Shown piece by piece: positions 13,154 to 21,083 of a stretch of DNA of 21,083 bases. Every line of letters starts with the position of its first letter. Position 1 is the first letter of the stretch. Where the stretch lies: NCBI GenBank assembly GCA_021796015.1, contig JAJYOT010000033.1:1-21083 (forward strand), given 5' to 3'. The stretch is from a bacterium. GTDB lineage: Bacteria; Elusimicrobiota; Elusimicrobia; UBA1565; UBA9628. The notes beneath the pieces were generated by a model that saw only the letters and a program-made list of their open reading frames with translations, was not told where the DNA came from and did no database searches. The position numbers and the translations under genes were made by a program.

Positions 13154-13621
13154 ATGACTGAAGCGTCGGACAGTTTTGAATTCGAAAAGCTCGCTCACGA
13201 TATGGCCTTAATCCGTATCGCCAAGGACGCGCCCTCTTATCAAGCGGCGGAAACCGCATCCGAAATTATCCAAGAACTTGTTTTCTTGGCCGTCACTCAT
13301 ACCAAAGGTAAGCAAGACCCTCACATCACGCTCCGCGGAATTTTTCGCGGCATCACCCAAGCTCTCTTTGCCCTCAACAAGGACATGCCTCAAGCTTGCG
13401 TTCGTCTCCTTCAAGAAATCCCTCATTTGGCCGATCGCCTGGAACTTGATTTCGCGACTCTCATGACCTGGGCGATGGAAGGAATCGCCAGTCTCTCAGG
13501 CCCCTTGGGTCGGGACAATTGCCACAAGATTCGCGCGAAAATTGACGAAAACTTCATGGGGGCGGGGGAAATCTTTGAAGGACTCTGCGCCAAAAATCCC
13601 CAAGCCCAAACTCCGAAGTGA
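13154..13621 (+). CDS. Hypothetical helical protein upstream of NAD synthetase
   Basis: This soluble, mostly helical protein of 155 aa is one I do not recognise. It has no signal peptide, membrane segment or clear catalytic motif. Segments such as YQAAETASEIIQELVFLAVTH and RLLQEIPHLADRLELDFATL suggest a helical bundle. The ATG at 13154 is chosen because TATAAT sits 6 nt upstream. The frame is open for two more codons but lacks a better start. Its TGA overlaps the nadE GTG by 3 nt (GTGA, 13618-13621), so it is probably translationally coupled to NAD synthesis. It could be an accessory or regulatory factor, but nothing in the sequence proves it. Confidence 0.75.
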   Translation: MTEASDSFEFEKLAHDMALIRIAKDAPSYQAAETASEIIQELVFLAVTHTKGKQDPHITLRGIFRGITQALFALNKDMPQACVRLLQEIPHLADRLELDFATLMTWAMEGIASLSGPLGRDNCHKIRAKIDENFMGAGEIFEGLCAKNPQAQTPK

Positions 13622-15270
13622 AGATCGCTCTCGCTCAAATTAACCCGACCATCGCCGATTTTAACGGCAATCTCAAAAAAATAAAAGACTTTACGATGCG
13701 GGCCAAAGCCGCCAAGGCCGACCTCATCGTTTTTCCTGAACAAGCCTTGTCGGGATATCCGGCACTCGACTTATGGGAAGACCCGTCTTTTATTCGCGAA
13801 AACGATCTAGCCATCAAGAAGCTATCCTCCCAAAATAAAGAAATAGGAGTCATCATCGGTTTCTCATCCCAAAATAAAGCTCGGTTTGGAAAGCCCCTTC
13901 ACAACTCGGCCGCGCTTCTCTATCGGGGAAAAATGGCGGTTCTCAGACACAAGACGCTTCTTCCCACTTATGACGTTTTCGATGAAGCGAGATATTTCGA
14001 GCCCGCGGAATCTAACCTTCCCTTTAAATTTAAAGGAAAAAAAATTGGTCTCAGCATCTGCGAGGACGCCTGGTTTGGCGAGAAAAGCGGAACGCATAAA
14101 CTCTACCAAACCGATCCTATCGCTCTTCAAGCGCGTCAAGGGGCCAATATTCTCATTAACATCTCGGCCTCTCCTTTTATTCGCGGAAAAAACATCCAGC
14201 GCCGAAAAATTATGTCTTCTCACGCGCGAAAAAACAAATTGCCGTTTTTCTACTGCAACATGATCGGTGGAAATGACGAAATTGTCTTTGATGGGCGAAG
14301 TTGCGTTTTTAATCCCCGCGGAGAACCGGTCTTCGAGGCCAAAGCGTTTGAGGAAGATTTAATTCTCATCAATACCGACCCTCTTCCGTCTCCGGTCCAA
14401 GCTCAAGAAATCAGCGAAACTCAAGAAATCAAAAGCGCCTTAATCCTTGGAATCCGGGATTATTTGGCCAAATGCAAAATTTTAAAAGTTTTCGTGGGCC
14501 TCAGCGGCGGAATTGACTCTGCGGTCGTCTGCGCCTTGGCTGTTCAAGCCCTCGGAAAAGAGCGCGTCGCGGGAGTTTCCATGCCCTCACGTTATTCTTC
14601 CAAAGGTTCCATCATTGATGCAAAAGCCTTGGCGAGAAATCTTGGAATCCGCTTTCTTTCCATTCCCATCTCGCCTCTCCACCACGCCTATCAGGAATCT
14701 CTCAAAGATTTTCTCAGCGGAAAACCGGAAGACCCGACGGAACAAAACATTCAAGCCCGCATTCGCGGAAACATTCTCATGGCCTTGGCTAACCGGGAGG
14801 GGGGAATGGCTTTCACGACCGGAAACAAATCGGAGCTCTCAGTGGGATACTGCACGCTTTACGGCGACATGGCGGGAGGGCTGGCCCCCTTGGCGGATGT
14901 TCCCAAGGAAACGGTTTATGAACTCGCGCGGGAAATTAACAAAGACAAAGAAATAATTCCTCAAAGCTCAATTGCGAAAGCTCCGTCAGCGGAACTTAAG
15001 CCCCATCAGAAAGACGAAGACGATCTGCCTCCCTACCCCACGCTTGACCCCATTCTCAAAGCTTATATTGAAAAAAAATGGGGAATTCTTGAAATTGCAA
15101 AGAAAGGTTTTTCGAGCGATTTAGTCAAAGACATCATTAGACGCATAGACTTTGCCGAGTACAAGCGCCGCCAAGCGCCGCCCTCAATCAAAATTTCACC
15201 GAAGGCTTTTGGAGTGGGACGCCGAATGCCGATCGCCAGGGGAAATTATTTATTAGGCGAAGCGCCTTGA
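13618..15270 (+). CDS. nadE: Glutamine-dependent NAD+ synthetase
   Basis: This enzyme amidates nicotinic acid adenine dinucleotide to NAD+ using glutamine, the final step of NAD biosynthesis. At 550 aa it has the two-domain glutamine-dependent form. The N-terminal nitrilase-type amidase domain (1-260) holds the Glu41-Lys112-Cys148 triad (FPEQALSGYP, LRHKTLLP, SICEDAW). The C-terminal synthetase domain carries the ATP-pyrophosphatase loop LSGGIDSAVV (SGGIDS at 296-301) and the TTGNKSELSVGY motif. Translation starts at GTG 13618, overlapping the upstream gene's stop. Its last 25 nt overlap the 3' end of the convergent glyS. Confidence 0.96.
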   Translation: MKIALAQINPTIADFNGNLKKIKDFTMRAKAAKADLIVFPEQALSGYPALDLWEDPSFIRENDLAIKKLSSQNKEIGVIIGFSSQNKARFGKPLHNSAALLYRGKMAVLRHKTLLPTYDVFDEARYFEPAESNLPFKFKGKKIGLSICEDAWFGEKSGTHKLYQTDPIALQARQGANILINISASPFIRGKNIQRRKIMSSHARKNKLPFFYCNMIGGNDEIVFDGRSCVFNPRGEPVFEAKAFEEDLILINTDPLPSPVQAQEISETQEIKSALILGIRDYLAKCKILKVFVGLSGGIDSAVVCALAVQALGKERVAGVSMPSRYSSKGSIIDAKALARNLGIRFLSIPISPLHHAYQESLKDFLSGKPEDPTEQNIQARIRGNILMALANREGGMAFTTGNKSELSVGYCTLYGDMAGGLAPLADVPKETVYELAREINKDKEIIPQSSIAKAPSAELKPHQKDEDDLPPYPTLDPILKAYIEKKWGILEIAKKGFSSDLVKDIIRRIDFAEYKRRQAPPSIKISPKAFGVGRRMPIARGNYLLGEAP

Positions 15271-17375
15271 ATTTCGGAAAGGTCCGCAACTTCTTTAAAG
15301 AGACGCACCATTTTCCCAAGCAGGCTGAGTCTCGCCTGCCGCAAGCTGGGGTCCGCAGCCATCACCATCACTTTCTCAAAAAATAAGTCCAAATGTGGCT
15401 TGACCTTTGTGAGCGTTTTCAACATTCCCTCAAAATCATCTCGGTCTCTTTTTTCATGGAGGGTCAACTCCGTCTCTTTTAAAAATTCAGAAAGCCTGAT
15501 TTCCGATGGGTCAGACAGCCGATCTTCATAGACAAAATGATTCCCATTTCCATCTCCCGCCTGCTTGAGAATATTGGAAGCTCGCTTAAAGGCCATCGCC
15601 AAGGGCTCAAAATCGGCGTCGTTTCGAACTGATTTTAAGGCGCTTAAGCGAAGATAAGTCCGGCTTAAATTTTTAAGCCCTCCGGCCTTGACCGCGCGAA
15701 TTTCATCAACCGCGAATCCTTTTTCCTCGAAAAAAGATTGCGCCCGCCCCCAAAGAAAATCTAATAGCTCATCCCGAACTTGAGAAAAGCGCTCTTGTGA
15801 AAAATTCACCGGCTGATTTTCTAAGGCGAAAGAGACCGCTTTTTCTAAATCCAGCGGCAATTGTCGTTCCAGAGAAATCCGAATCACGCCAAAGGCTTGT
15901 CGCCTCAAAGCGTAAGGGTCGGCGCTTCCCGTCGGAACCATCCCGACCGCAAAGCAGCCGGCCAAGGAATCTAGTTTCCCGGCCAAAGACACCAGCCCGC
16001 CTTCCACTGTCGTTGGAACAGGAGTTTTTGATCCCAAAGGAAAATAAAACTCCTCAAGACCTAAGGCCACTCTCTCATCTTTTTCATCTAAGCGCGCGTA
16101 AACCCCGCCCAAGGTTCCCTGAAGCTCCGGGAACTCTTTGACCAAACCCGTCGTCAAATCCGCATAACAAAGCCGGGCAATTTCAGCGCAGGCCTCGTTC
16201 ATCACGGGATAATCTCCTAAGAGGCTTATCAATGCTTCCATCAGTCTTTGAACGCGCGCGGATTTTTCCGCCATTGTGCCCAACTCTTTTTGATAGGTCA
16301 CGCGCTTAAGTTCTTCCAGATAAGATTCCAGAGGCCGCTTACGATCCTTGCCAAAGAAAAAAACCGCGTCGTTAAGGCGCGCGATGAGGACTCGCTCAAA
16401 ACCTTCCCGTACTAAATTTTGCCCCTCGGAAATTCCGTCTCTGACGCCAATAAAAGCGTTGATGAGTTTTCCGGAACTACTCAGAGGGAAAAACTTAAGT
16501 TGTTTTTTTAAAACCAGGCTAATCAAGGGTTGGGGAAGCGCCAAAAACTTCTTGTCAAAATGCCCCAACACTGGAACCGGATGCTCGGTCATCGCGGTCA
16601 TTTCGGAAATTAAATCCTCGTCTTTATCCCAATCGCCCCCGGCTTCGGCCGCCGACCAATCCAGTTTTTTAATCAAAATTTTTCGACGTTCTTCAAGAGA
16701 AACTAAAACCGCCTTGTTTCTTAAAATTTTCTCATAGTCAGAGGCGTCTTGAATTTTCATTCGCTCGCCGTTAAGCCCACGCAATACTCTAGAGGTTTTA
16801 ACTCCGGCCAAAGAGAAAGAGACCGGCTGATTTCCCCAAAGAGAAACCAAGGAACGAATCGGCCGGGCAAATTTAAAGCGAGTCTCTTCCCATTCCATGG
16901 ACTTTGGAAATTCCAAGGAAGAAATCGCTTGTGGCGCCGCTTCGGCCAAAATTTCGCGCGCCGCTTTTCCGGGTTGATGGACGATGACGACCAGCTGTTC
17001 GCCTTTGGCCGTCACCTCAACAGAAAGCTCTTCGGGAGTTGTTCCATATTTTCGGGCAAAACCCTCCGCGACCGTCGAATAGGTCCCGTCGGGATTTTTA
17101 AGGCGAGACGCAGGGGGACCGAATATTTTTTCGCTTAAGGCTTCCGATTTTGGCGAGACTTTTTCAATTAAAACGGCCAGACGTCTTGGAGTTCCCAGAG
17201 TCCTGATGGATTTAAAGGATAAGCGAGCGGATTCTAGCCTTTCTTTCAGTTGAACAAATAAGCTCTCAAGAGCGGGAGATAAAAACCGGGCCGGAAGAGG
17301 CTCAAGGCCAATTTCCAGCAAATAATCCTTCGCTTGCGCCTCAGCGTTGATGGATGAGTTCTTTTTTCTCGGCAT
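15246..17375 (-). CDS. glyS: Glycyl-tRNA synthetase beta subunit
   Basis: This is the beta subunit (709 aa) of the bacterial alpha2beta2 glycyl-tRNA synthetase, which charges tRNA-Gly together with GlyQ. It begins [21 protein letters not shown], the family N-terminal motif. It continues with [11 protein letters not shown], the central FNKKQ-like block [29 protein letters not shown] in the HD-like region, and a C-terminal helical anticodon-binding part. The start is set at ATG 17375, because GGAG lies 7 nt upstream. A TTG at 17399 would add 8 residues. It overlaps the glyQ end by 35 nt, so translation is coupled. The 3' end overlaps nadE by 25 nt convergently. Confidence 0.95.
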   Translation of the reverse strand: MPRKKNSSINAEAQAKDYLLEIGLEPLPARFLSPALESLFVQLKERLESARLSFKSIRTLGTPRRLAVLIEKVSPKSEALSEKIFGPPASRLKNPDGTYSTVAEGFARKYGTTPEELSVEVTAKGEQLVVIVHQPGKAAREILAEAAPQAISSLEFPKSMEWEETRFKFARPIRSLVSLWGNQPVSFSLAGVKTSRVLRGLNGERMKIQDASDYEKILRNKAVLVSLEERRKILIKKLDWSAAEAGGDWDKDEDLISEMTAMTEHPVPVLGHFDKKFLALPQPLISLVLKKQLKFFPLSSSGKLINAFIGVRDGISEGQNLVREGFERVLIARLNDAVFFFGKDRKRPLESYLEELKRVTYQKELGTMAEKSARVQRLMEALISLLGDYPVMNEACAEIARLCYADLTTGLVKEFPELQGTLGGVYARLDEKDERVALGLEEFYFPLGSKTPVPTTVEGGLVSLAGKLDSLAGCFAVGMVPTGSADPYALRRQAFGVIRISLERQLPLDLEKAVSFALENQPVNFSQERFSQVRDELLDFLWGRAQSFFEEKGFAVDEIRAVKAGGLKNLSRTYLRLSALKSVRNDADFEPLAMAFKRASNILKQAGDGNGNHFVYEDRLSDPSEIRLSEFLKETELTLHEKRDRDDFEGMLKTLTKVKPHLDLFFEKVMVMAADPSLRQARLSLLGKMVRLFKEVADLSEIQGASPNK

Positions 17376-18216
17376 TTTCCAACTCCCGGTAACACTCAAT
17401 GACTTTCTTGGCCAAGCCCCGCACGCGAGCGATATATTGAGCCCGCTCGGTGACCGACACCCTTCCGCGCGCTTCTAAAATGTTAAAAGAATGCGAAAGC
17501 TTAAGAACGCAATCATAAGCCGGCAAGGGAAGGCCTTTTAAAACCATGCGCGCGCCTTCTTTTTCATAATCTTCAAAATGGCGGGTGAGCATCTCGACAT
17601 CGGCTTCCTCGAAATTGTAAACGGAAAATTGCCGCTCCGCTTCTTTAAACATTTTTCCGTAGGAAGAATCAGAGTTAAATTGAAGTTCGAAAACGGAATC
17701 TTTTTTTTGCAGATACATCGCGATTCGTTCAAGACCGTAGGTAATTTCAACAGACACCGGCAAAAGCGGCGCCTGCCCCATTTGCTGAAAATAGGTAAAT
17801 TGAGTAATTTCCATGCCGTCCAGCCACACTTCCCAACCCAAGCCCGCGGCGCCCAAGGTGGGAGATTCCCAATCATCTTCAATCCAGCGCAGATCGTGTT
17901 TCTTGATCTCCAGCCCCAAACTTCTTAAGGACGCGACATATAAATCGGTCACATCCCGAGGAACAGGCTTTAAAAGAACCTGGAACTGATAATATTTTCC
18001 CAGGCGATTGGGGTTGTCGCCGTAGCGCCCATCGGCGGGCCTGCGGCAAGGCTCGGGATAGGCGATTTGGATCGGGGCGGAACTAATCGCGCCGAAAAAA
18101 GTCGCGGGATTAAAAGTCGCCGCTCCTTTTTCTATGTCATAGGGCTCAATGAGAAGGCATCCCTTTTGGGACCAAAACTCTTTTAAGGCTAAGATAATCT
18201 CTTGAAAATTCATCAT
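17341..18216 (-). CDS. glyQ: Glycyl-tRNA synthetase alpha subunit
   Basis: The alpha subunit (291 aa) carries the class II catalytic core that forms glycyl-adenylate. Recognisable blocks are [18 protein letters not shown], the motif [51 protein letters not shown] and [15 protein letters not shown] stretch in the motif near residues 30-50 ([19 protein letters not shown]) is slightly divergent from the usual VGAGTFHPATFLRALGPEP. ATG at 18216 has AGGAGT 10 nt upstream and overlaps the recO stop by 4 nt (ATGA). ATG 18213 is an equal alternative, while GTG 18228 is less likely. The recO-glyQ-glyS order is also known from Firmicutes. Confidence 0.96.
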   Translation of the reverse strand: MMNFQEIILALKEFWSQKGCLLIEPYDIEKGAATFNPATFFGAISSAPIQIAYPEPCRRPADGRYGDNPNRLGKYYQFQVLLKPVPRDVTDLYVASLRSLGLEIKKHDLRWIEDDWESPTLGAAGLGWEVWLDGMEITQFTYFQQMGQAPLLPVSVEITYGLERIAMYLQKKDSVFELQFNSDSSYGKMFKEAERQFSVYNFEEADVEMLTRHFEDYEKEGARMVLKGLPLPAYDCVLKLSHSFNILEARGRVSVTERAQYIARVRGLAKKVIECYRELENAEKKELIHQR

Positions 18217-18893
18217 AAAGAAGCGCACTCCTGTCGCGTTTTCATGCCTCGCATAGATTCTATAAATATCGGGGTTTTTAAAACACGGTGAGTTTCCTGT
18301 TCAATTTTTTCCTCGACAAAACGTCGGATTTTTAAAGTCAGATTGTCATTGGAGGAAAACCTTGAGAGTTCCGTAAATGGGTCTTGATGAAGGGCTTCCC
18401 AAAACGATAAAGAAATTTCGCCTCTAAACGGAAATTTTTCGCGCATTCCTAAACCCGCTAGTTCCAAAAGACGGAGCCCAAAGGCAGGCATCATCCAGGA
18501 TGAAAATTGGCCAAAATCAAGAAAACAGAGAGCGTCTTTTAAAAGCTCGTATTTTTCTGGGCTTGGAAGGCCAAAGACGGTCAATGCGCCAAGCAATTCA
18601 GAACAAAGAAAAGCCTCGGAAAGAGAATTAAGATTTTTTCGCAGAGAAGGAAAACTTGAAAACAAACTTCCGCCCGTCGCCTTGACATATCCCGCTCCGG
18701 GAGTCGCGTGAAAGCGATACTCGCAATGCGCAAAGGGTTCCGAAAATGCCTTCATCTTTCGACCCGCGCCATTCACCCCGGAAAACTTAACCCAGGTTTT
18801 CCCGAAGTCTCTCGTATAAATGATAGACAGCCTTCCCGATTCCCCAAAGTCCCGTCGCGACAGGACAATTCCCGGGGTTAGAATAAAAGGCAT
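18213..18893 (-). CDS. recO: DNA repair protein RecO
   Basis: RecO (226 aa) anneals single strands and helps RecR load RecA at gaps in the RecFOR pathway. The N-terminal OB fold is visible as [26 protein letters not shown], followed by [13 protein letters not shown] and FAHCEYRF. The C-terminal helical domain is diverged. No CxxC zinc knuckle is present, although many RecO proteins have one. The ATG at 18893 overlaps the stop of the upstream helical protein by one base (TAATG), and the TGA overlaps glyQ. The assignment rests on the OB-fold signature and on the conserved position before glyQ-glyS. Confidence 0.88.
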   Translation of the reverse strand: MPFILTPGIVLSRRDFGESGRLSIIYTRDFGKTWVKFSGVNGAGRKMKAFSEPFAHCEYRFHATPGAGYVKATGGSLFSSFPSLRKNLNSLSEAFLCSELLGALTVFGLPSPEKYELLKDALCFLDFGQFSSWMMPAFGLRLLELAGLGMREKFPFRGEISLSFWEALHQDPFTELSRFSSNDNLTLKIRRFVEEKIEQETHRVLKTPIFIESMRGMKTRQECASL

Positions 18894-19228
18894 TAGACTC
18901 TCACTTTTAGAAGCGCCGCCATCATATCCTCGGCAAAATTTTTTGGAATTTCAATAAAAAGAGAGCGGTCCCGGTCGGATAAATTCTCGAGGATGGGAGC
19001 GATCGATTGCGGCCCCAAACCGCAAAAAAGGAAATATTTTTCCGAATCATCCAGCTTCCCGTAAAGTTCAAGCGCTTTATCAACGGGCAAAAGCTTGAAA
19101 ACAACGAGGCGTTCCAAGGGTTTTAGATTCTTCCATTCGCTCAAAATAGAAGAAATCGGCTCTTGTTCCAACAGACGTTTTAAATCCGCATAACGGTTTT
19201 GTTCAATCAAAGAAGAGAACTCTTCCAC
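18893..19228 (-). CDS. Small MgtE-N-like helical protein
   Basis: This protein has 111 aa and starts with GTG. It consists of short paired helices, with repeats such as DKALELYGKLDDSEKYFLF and IAPILENLSDRDRSLFIEI. These resemble the intracellular N-terminal superhelix of MgtE magnesium channels and FliG-like repeats. No channel domain follows, so it is a stand-alone domain of unknown role. Because it heads the recO-glyQ-glyS operon and overlaps recO by one base, it is co-expressed with them. In-frame stops upstream exclude a longer start. An ATG at 19238 is out of frame. A - strand TATAAT lies 8 nt before the GTG. Confidence 0.75.
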   Translation of the reverse strand: MEEFSSLIEQNRYADLKRLLEQEPISSILSEWKNLKPLERLVVFKLLPVDKALELYGKLDDSEKYFLFCGLGPQSIAPILENLSDRDRSLFIEIPKNFAEDMMAALLKVRV

Positions 19229-19236
19229 AGAAACCC

Positions 19237-19242
19237 ATTATA
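19237..19242 (-). promoter_or_regulatory. -10 box of the recO operon
   Basis: On the - strand TATAAT lies 8 nt before the GTG at 19228, with no Shine-Dalgarno between. It therefore predicts a leaderless or near-leaderless transcript. The divergent M13 gene's box is only 28 bp away. Confidence 0.5.
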
Positions 19243-19269
19243 CAAACAAAATTTCGTTCCCGCATTTTG

Positions 19270-19275
19270 TAAAAT
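19270..19275 (+). promoter_or_regulatory. -10 box of the M13 peptidase gene, likely leaderless
   Basis: TAAAAT ends 6 nt before the ATG at 19282. The spacer ACCAAT carries no Shine-Dalgarno. This is the fourth + strand gene in the window with the same geometry. Confidence 0.5.
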
Positions 19276-19281
19276 ACCAAT

Positions 19282-21083
19282 ATGAAAAACAAATTGCTAT
19301 TTCTATTGATTTTCTCGCTCGCCTTCTCAAATTTATCCCCGGTTTCCTCTTACGCCCAAACTCCTCCCGAAAATTCCATCACCGTGAGCTTCCTTCTGCC
19401 CTCGGAAATGGATCAAGAAATGACCGAACAGATTGAAAAGGCGGAACATTTAATCCGCGAGCTTTTGAACGCTTATCAAAAACATGCGCACAAAAAGAAA
19501 TCAAAGAATGGGGTTCCCCATAAAATAATCAGTTTTTCCGCCGCCCGCTGGTCCCCAAAGCTCTCACAGAAAGCGCGCGAAAAAATTATAAAGAAACTGT
19601 TGGCTCGCTGGGGTTCTCGGATTGAAATTATTTATGAAAATCAGGTTTGGGCGCTGAAAAAAGGTCATTTGCGGCTGATCTCTAAAAAAGATTTTGCGAA
19701 AATTCAAAAAGCGGAAGCGCACCTTAACCCCTTGCTTCAAGGCCGCTACACGGAAACCTATGATGGAGGGAAAAGCGGCGGCTCAGAGATAAAGGGGAGC
19801 GCGGATATCAAGCCGGTCAAGGGGAAATACGCGGATCCCGCCCAAAACGTTCTCACCTCGGTTCAACCGCAACCGGGAATACAACTAAGCTATCTCGACC
19901 GAACTGTCAACCCTTGTCAGGACTTTTATCATTTCGCCTGCGGAACCTGGCTTAAGAAAAATCCCATACCCGCCGAATACCCACGATGGGGAACCTTTGA
20001 CGCCTTGGCCCGCAAAAACAAGGTCTTATTGAGAAAACTTTTAGACGAAATACGCTCGCAAAAAGCCGCGCTGACGAAAAACCAGGCCAAACTCTCGAAT
20101 CTTTACAATTCCTGCATGGATGAAAAGGCCGTGGATGAAGAAGGGGCCAAACCGCTTCTTCCTGAAATTAAAAAGATTAACGCTTTGAGATCAAAAAGCG
20201 AACTCGCTAAAGAAGCAGCCCGTCTTCAAATGCTGGGAGTCGACGCTCTTTTTAATTTTGGATCCGAACAGGATTATCAAAACGCGGACAAAATGATCGC
20301 ATCGTTAGACCAAGGGGGTTTTGCCTTGCCCGATCGCGACTATTATCTTAAAAAAGATTTCGCCAAGGACCGCGCGGCTTATCTTAAACATGTCCGAAAA
20401 ATGCTGGAACTGGCCGGCGAAAACGCCTCTCAAGCCGGCGCTGACGCCGGACGCGCCTTGGCGGTGGAAACGGCTTTGGCTCAAATCGCCATGGACCGCG
20501 TTTCCCGCCGGGACCCGCTCAAGATCAATCACAAAATTAGCGTTTCAGAGCTAAAAAAGATTTGCCCCAATTTTAATTGGGAGGCCTATTTTAAAGCCGT
20601 GGGCGCGCCAAGGTTTAAGGTTCTTAATGCCGATGACTACGACTTCATCAAAAACTTAAACGCCGTTATTTCACAAACCCGCTTGGGAAATTGGAAGGCT
20701 TATTTTAAATGGCAGCTCGTCCACGCCGAAGCTTCGGCCTTGTCTTCCGTTTTCGTCAATGAAGACTTTTCTTTCTTTGGCAAAAGACTTCGCGGAAGTA
20801 AAAAACTCATGCCTAGGTGGGAGCGTTGCGTCAATTTCGCAAATAATGGAATGGGAGAAGCCTTGGGAAAAATCTATGTCGATAAAAATTTTTCGCCTTC
20901 GGCAAAAAAAGACGCGCGAAAACTTTTAACTCAAATTGAAGAGTCCATGAACAAGGACATCCATTCCATTTCCTGGATGGACATTAAAACCAAGGAACAG
21001 GCCTTAAAAAAACTCAAGGCCATGAAAAACAAGGTGGGCTATCCCCAGCATTGGCGCGATTATTCCAAGCTTGCGAGTATCGC
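19282..21083 (+). CDS. Secreted M13 family (neprilysin/PepO-like) metalloendopeptidase, 3' truncated
   Basis: The frame is open from ATG 19282 to the window end (600 codons and 2 bases). It begins with a signal peptide (MKNKLLFLLIFSLAFSNL, to about residue 25). Residues about 30-165 form an extension I do not recognise (FLLPSEMDQEMTEQIEKAEH, later RWGSRIEIIYENQVWALKKG), then a Gly/Lys linker. The M13 N-terminal domain starts near residue 204 with YLDRTVNPCQDFYHFACGTW and WGTFDALARKN, and continues with LYNSCMDEKAVDEEG, LPDRDYYL and MPRWERCVNF. The zinc-binding HExxH would lie past the edge, so activity cannot be judged. It probably degrades peptides in the periplasm. It is divergent from the recO operon. 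Confidence 0.9.
   Translation, partial: MKNKLLFLLIFSLAFSNLSPVSSYAQTPPENSITVSFLLPSEMDQEMTEQIEKAEHLIRELLNAYQKHAHKKKSKNGVPHKIISFSAARWSPKLSQKAREKIIKKLLARWGSRIEIIYENQVWALKKGHLRLISKKDFAKIQKAEAHLNPLLQGRYTETYDGGKSGGSEIKGSADIKPVKGKYADPAQNVLTSVQPQPGIQLSYLDRTVNPCQDFYHFACGTWLKKNPIPAEYPRWGTFDALARKNKVLLRKLLDEIRSQKAALTKNQAKLSNLYNSCMDEKAVDEEGAKPLLPEIKKINALRSKSELAKEAARLQMLGVDALFNFGSEQDYQNADKMIASLDQGGFALPDRDYYLKKDFAKDRAAYLKHVRKMLELAGENASQAGADAGRALAVETALAQIAMDRVSRRDPLKINHKISVSELKKICPNFNWEAYFKAVGAPRFKVLNADDYDFIKNLNAVISQTRLGNWKAYFKWQLVHAEASALSSVFVNEDFSFFGKRLRGSKKLMPRWERCVNFANNGMGEALGKIYVDKNFSPSAKKDARKLLTQIEESMNKDIHSISWMDIKTKEQALKKLKAMKNKVGYPQHWRDYSKLASI

Noticed and set aside
13127..13198. Longer start of the lipoprotein at 13198
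   Set aside because: It overlaps the divergent gene by 45 nt and buries the signal peptide 24 residues inside. ATG 13126 gives a proper precursor.
20305..20554. Short open frames on both strands near the window end
   Set aside because: They are shadows of the M13 peptidase frame, which is open through the whole region.

Overview
The window is a dense bacterial chromosome segment, roughly half G+C by eye, with almost no non-coding DNA. It carries two-subunit glycyl-tRNA synthetase (glyQ/glyS), a recO-glyQ-glyS cluster, a single merged str/secE-nusG ribosomal cluster, a partial leucine-degradation operon and an M13-type metalloprotease. The mix fits an uncultured Gram-negative lineage such as Elusimicrobiota, Omnitrophota or a deltaproteobacterial relative. 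No marker in the window fixes the phylum, so this is a guess.

Region 1 (1-4260, + strand): translation and transcription genes in the order fusA (3' part), tuf, rpmG, tRNA-Trp, secE, nusG, rplK, rplA. A strong hairpin with a T-tract follows, then a tRNA-Arg(CCG). The usual rplJ-rplL-rpoB-rpoC continuation is missing. A 96-bp nested palindrome (4260-4355, REP/MITE-like) starts at the last base of the tRNA and runs into the next gene's stop codon.

Region 2 (4350-8297, - strand): a translationally coupled operon transcribed as methylcrotonyl-CoA carboxylase beta subunit, methylglutaconyl-CoA hydratase, HMG-CoA lyase, then a Cys-containing conserved hypothetical. These are the last three steps of leucine catabolism. 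The biotin-carboxylase subunit and isovaleryl-CoA dehydrogenase are not here.

Region 3 (8350-13126): an adenosine-deaminase-family enzyme; a tiny secreted peptide made of two copies of IVSPCSPGHIC, downstream of a perfect FNR-type palindrome; a secreted SLT-type lytic transglycosylase paired with a membrane-anchored basic protein of unknown function; and a convergent lipoprotein whose signal peptide is encoded by 19-nt tandem repeats.

Region 4 (13154-19228): a small unknown protein coupled to glutamine-dependent NAD+ synthetase (+), convergent with an operon (-) of a MgtE-N-like helical protein, recO, glyQ and glyS. Region 5 (19282-end, +): an exported M13 peptidase with an unusual N-terminal extension, cut by the window end.

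Two signals deserve most attention. One is the FNR-box-associated repeat peptide at 9388-9540, whose two repeats differ only at synonymous positions. The other is that every apparent operon-head gene except the peptide gene has a TANNNT box only 6-8 nt before its start codon and no convincing Shine-Dalgarno (mccB is ambiguous), which suggests widespread leaderless transcription. Operon-internal genes mostly have ordinary Shine-Dalgarno sites or overlapping start/stop codons.
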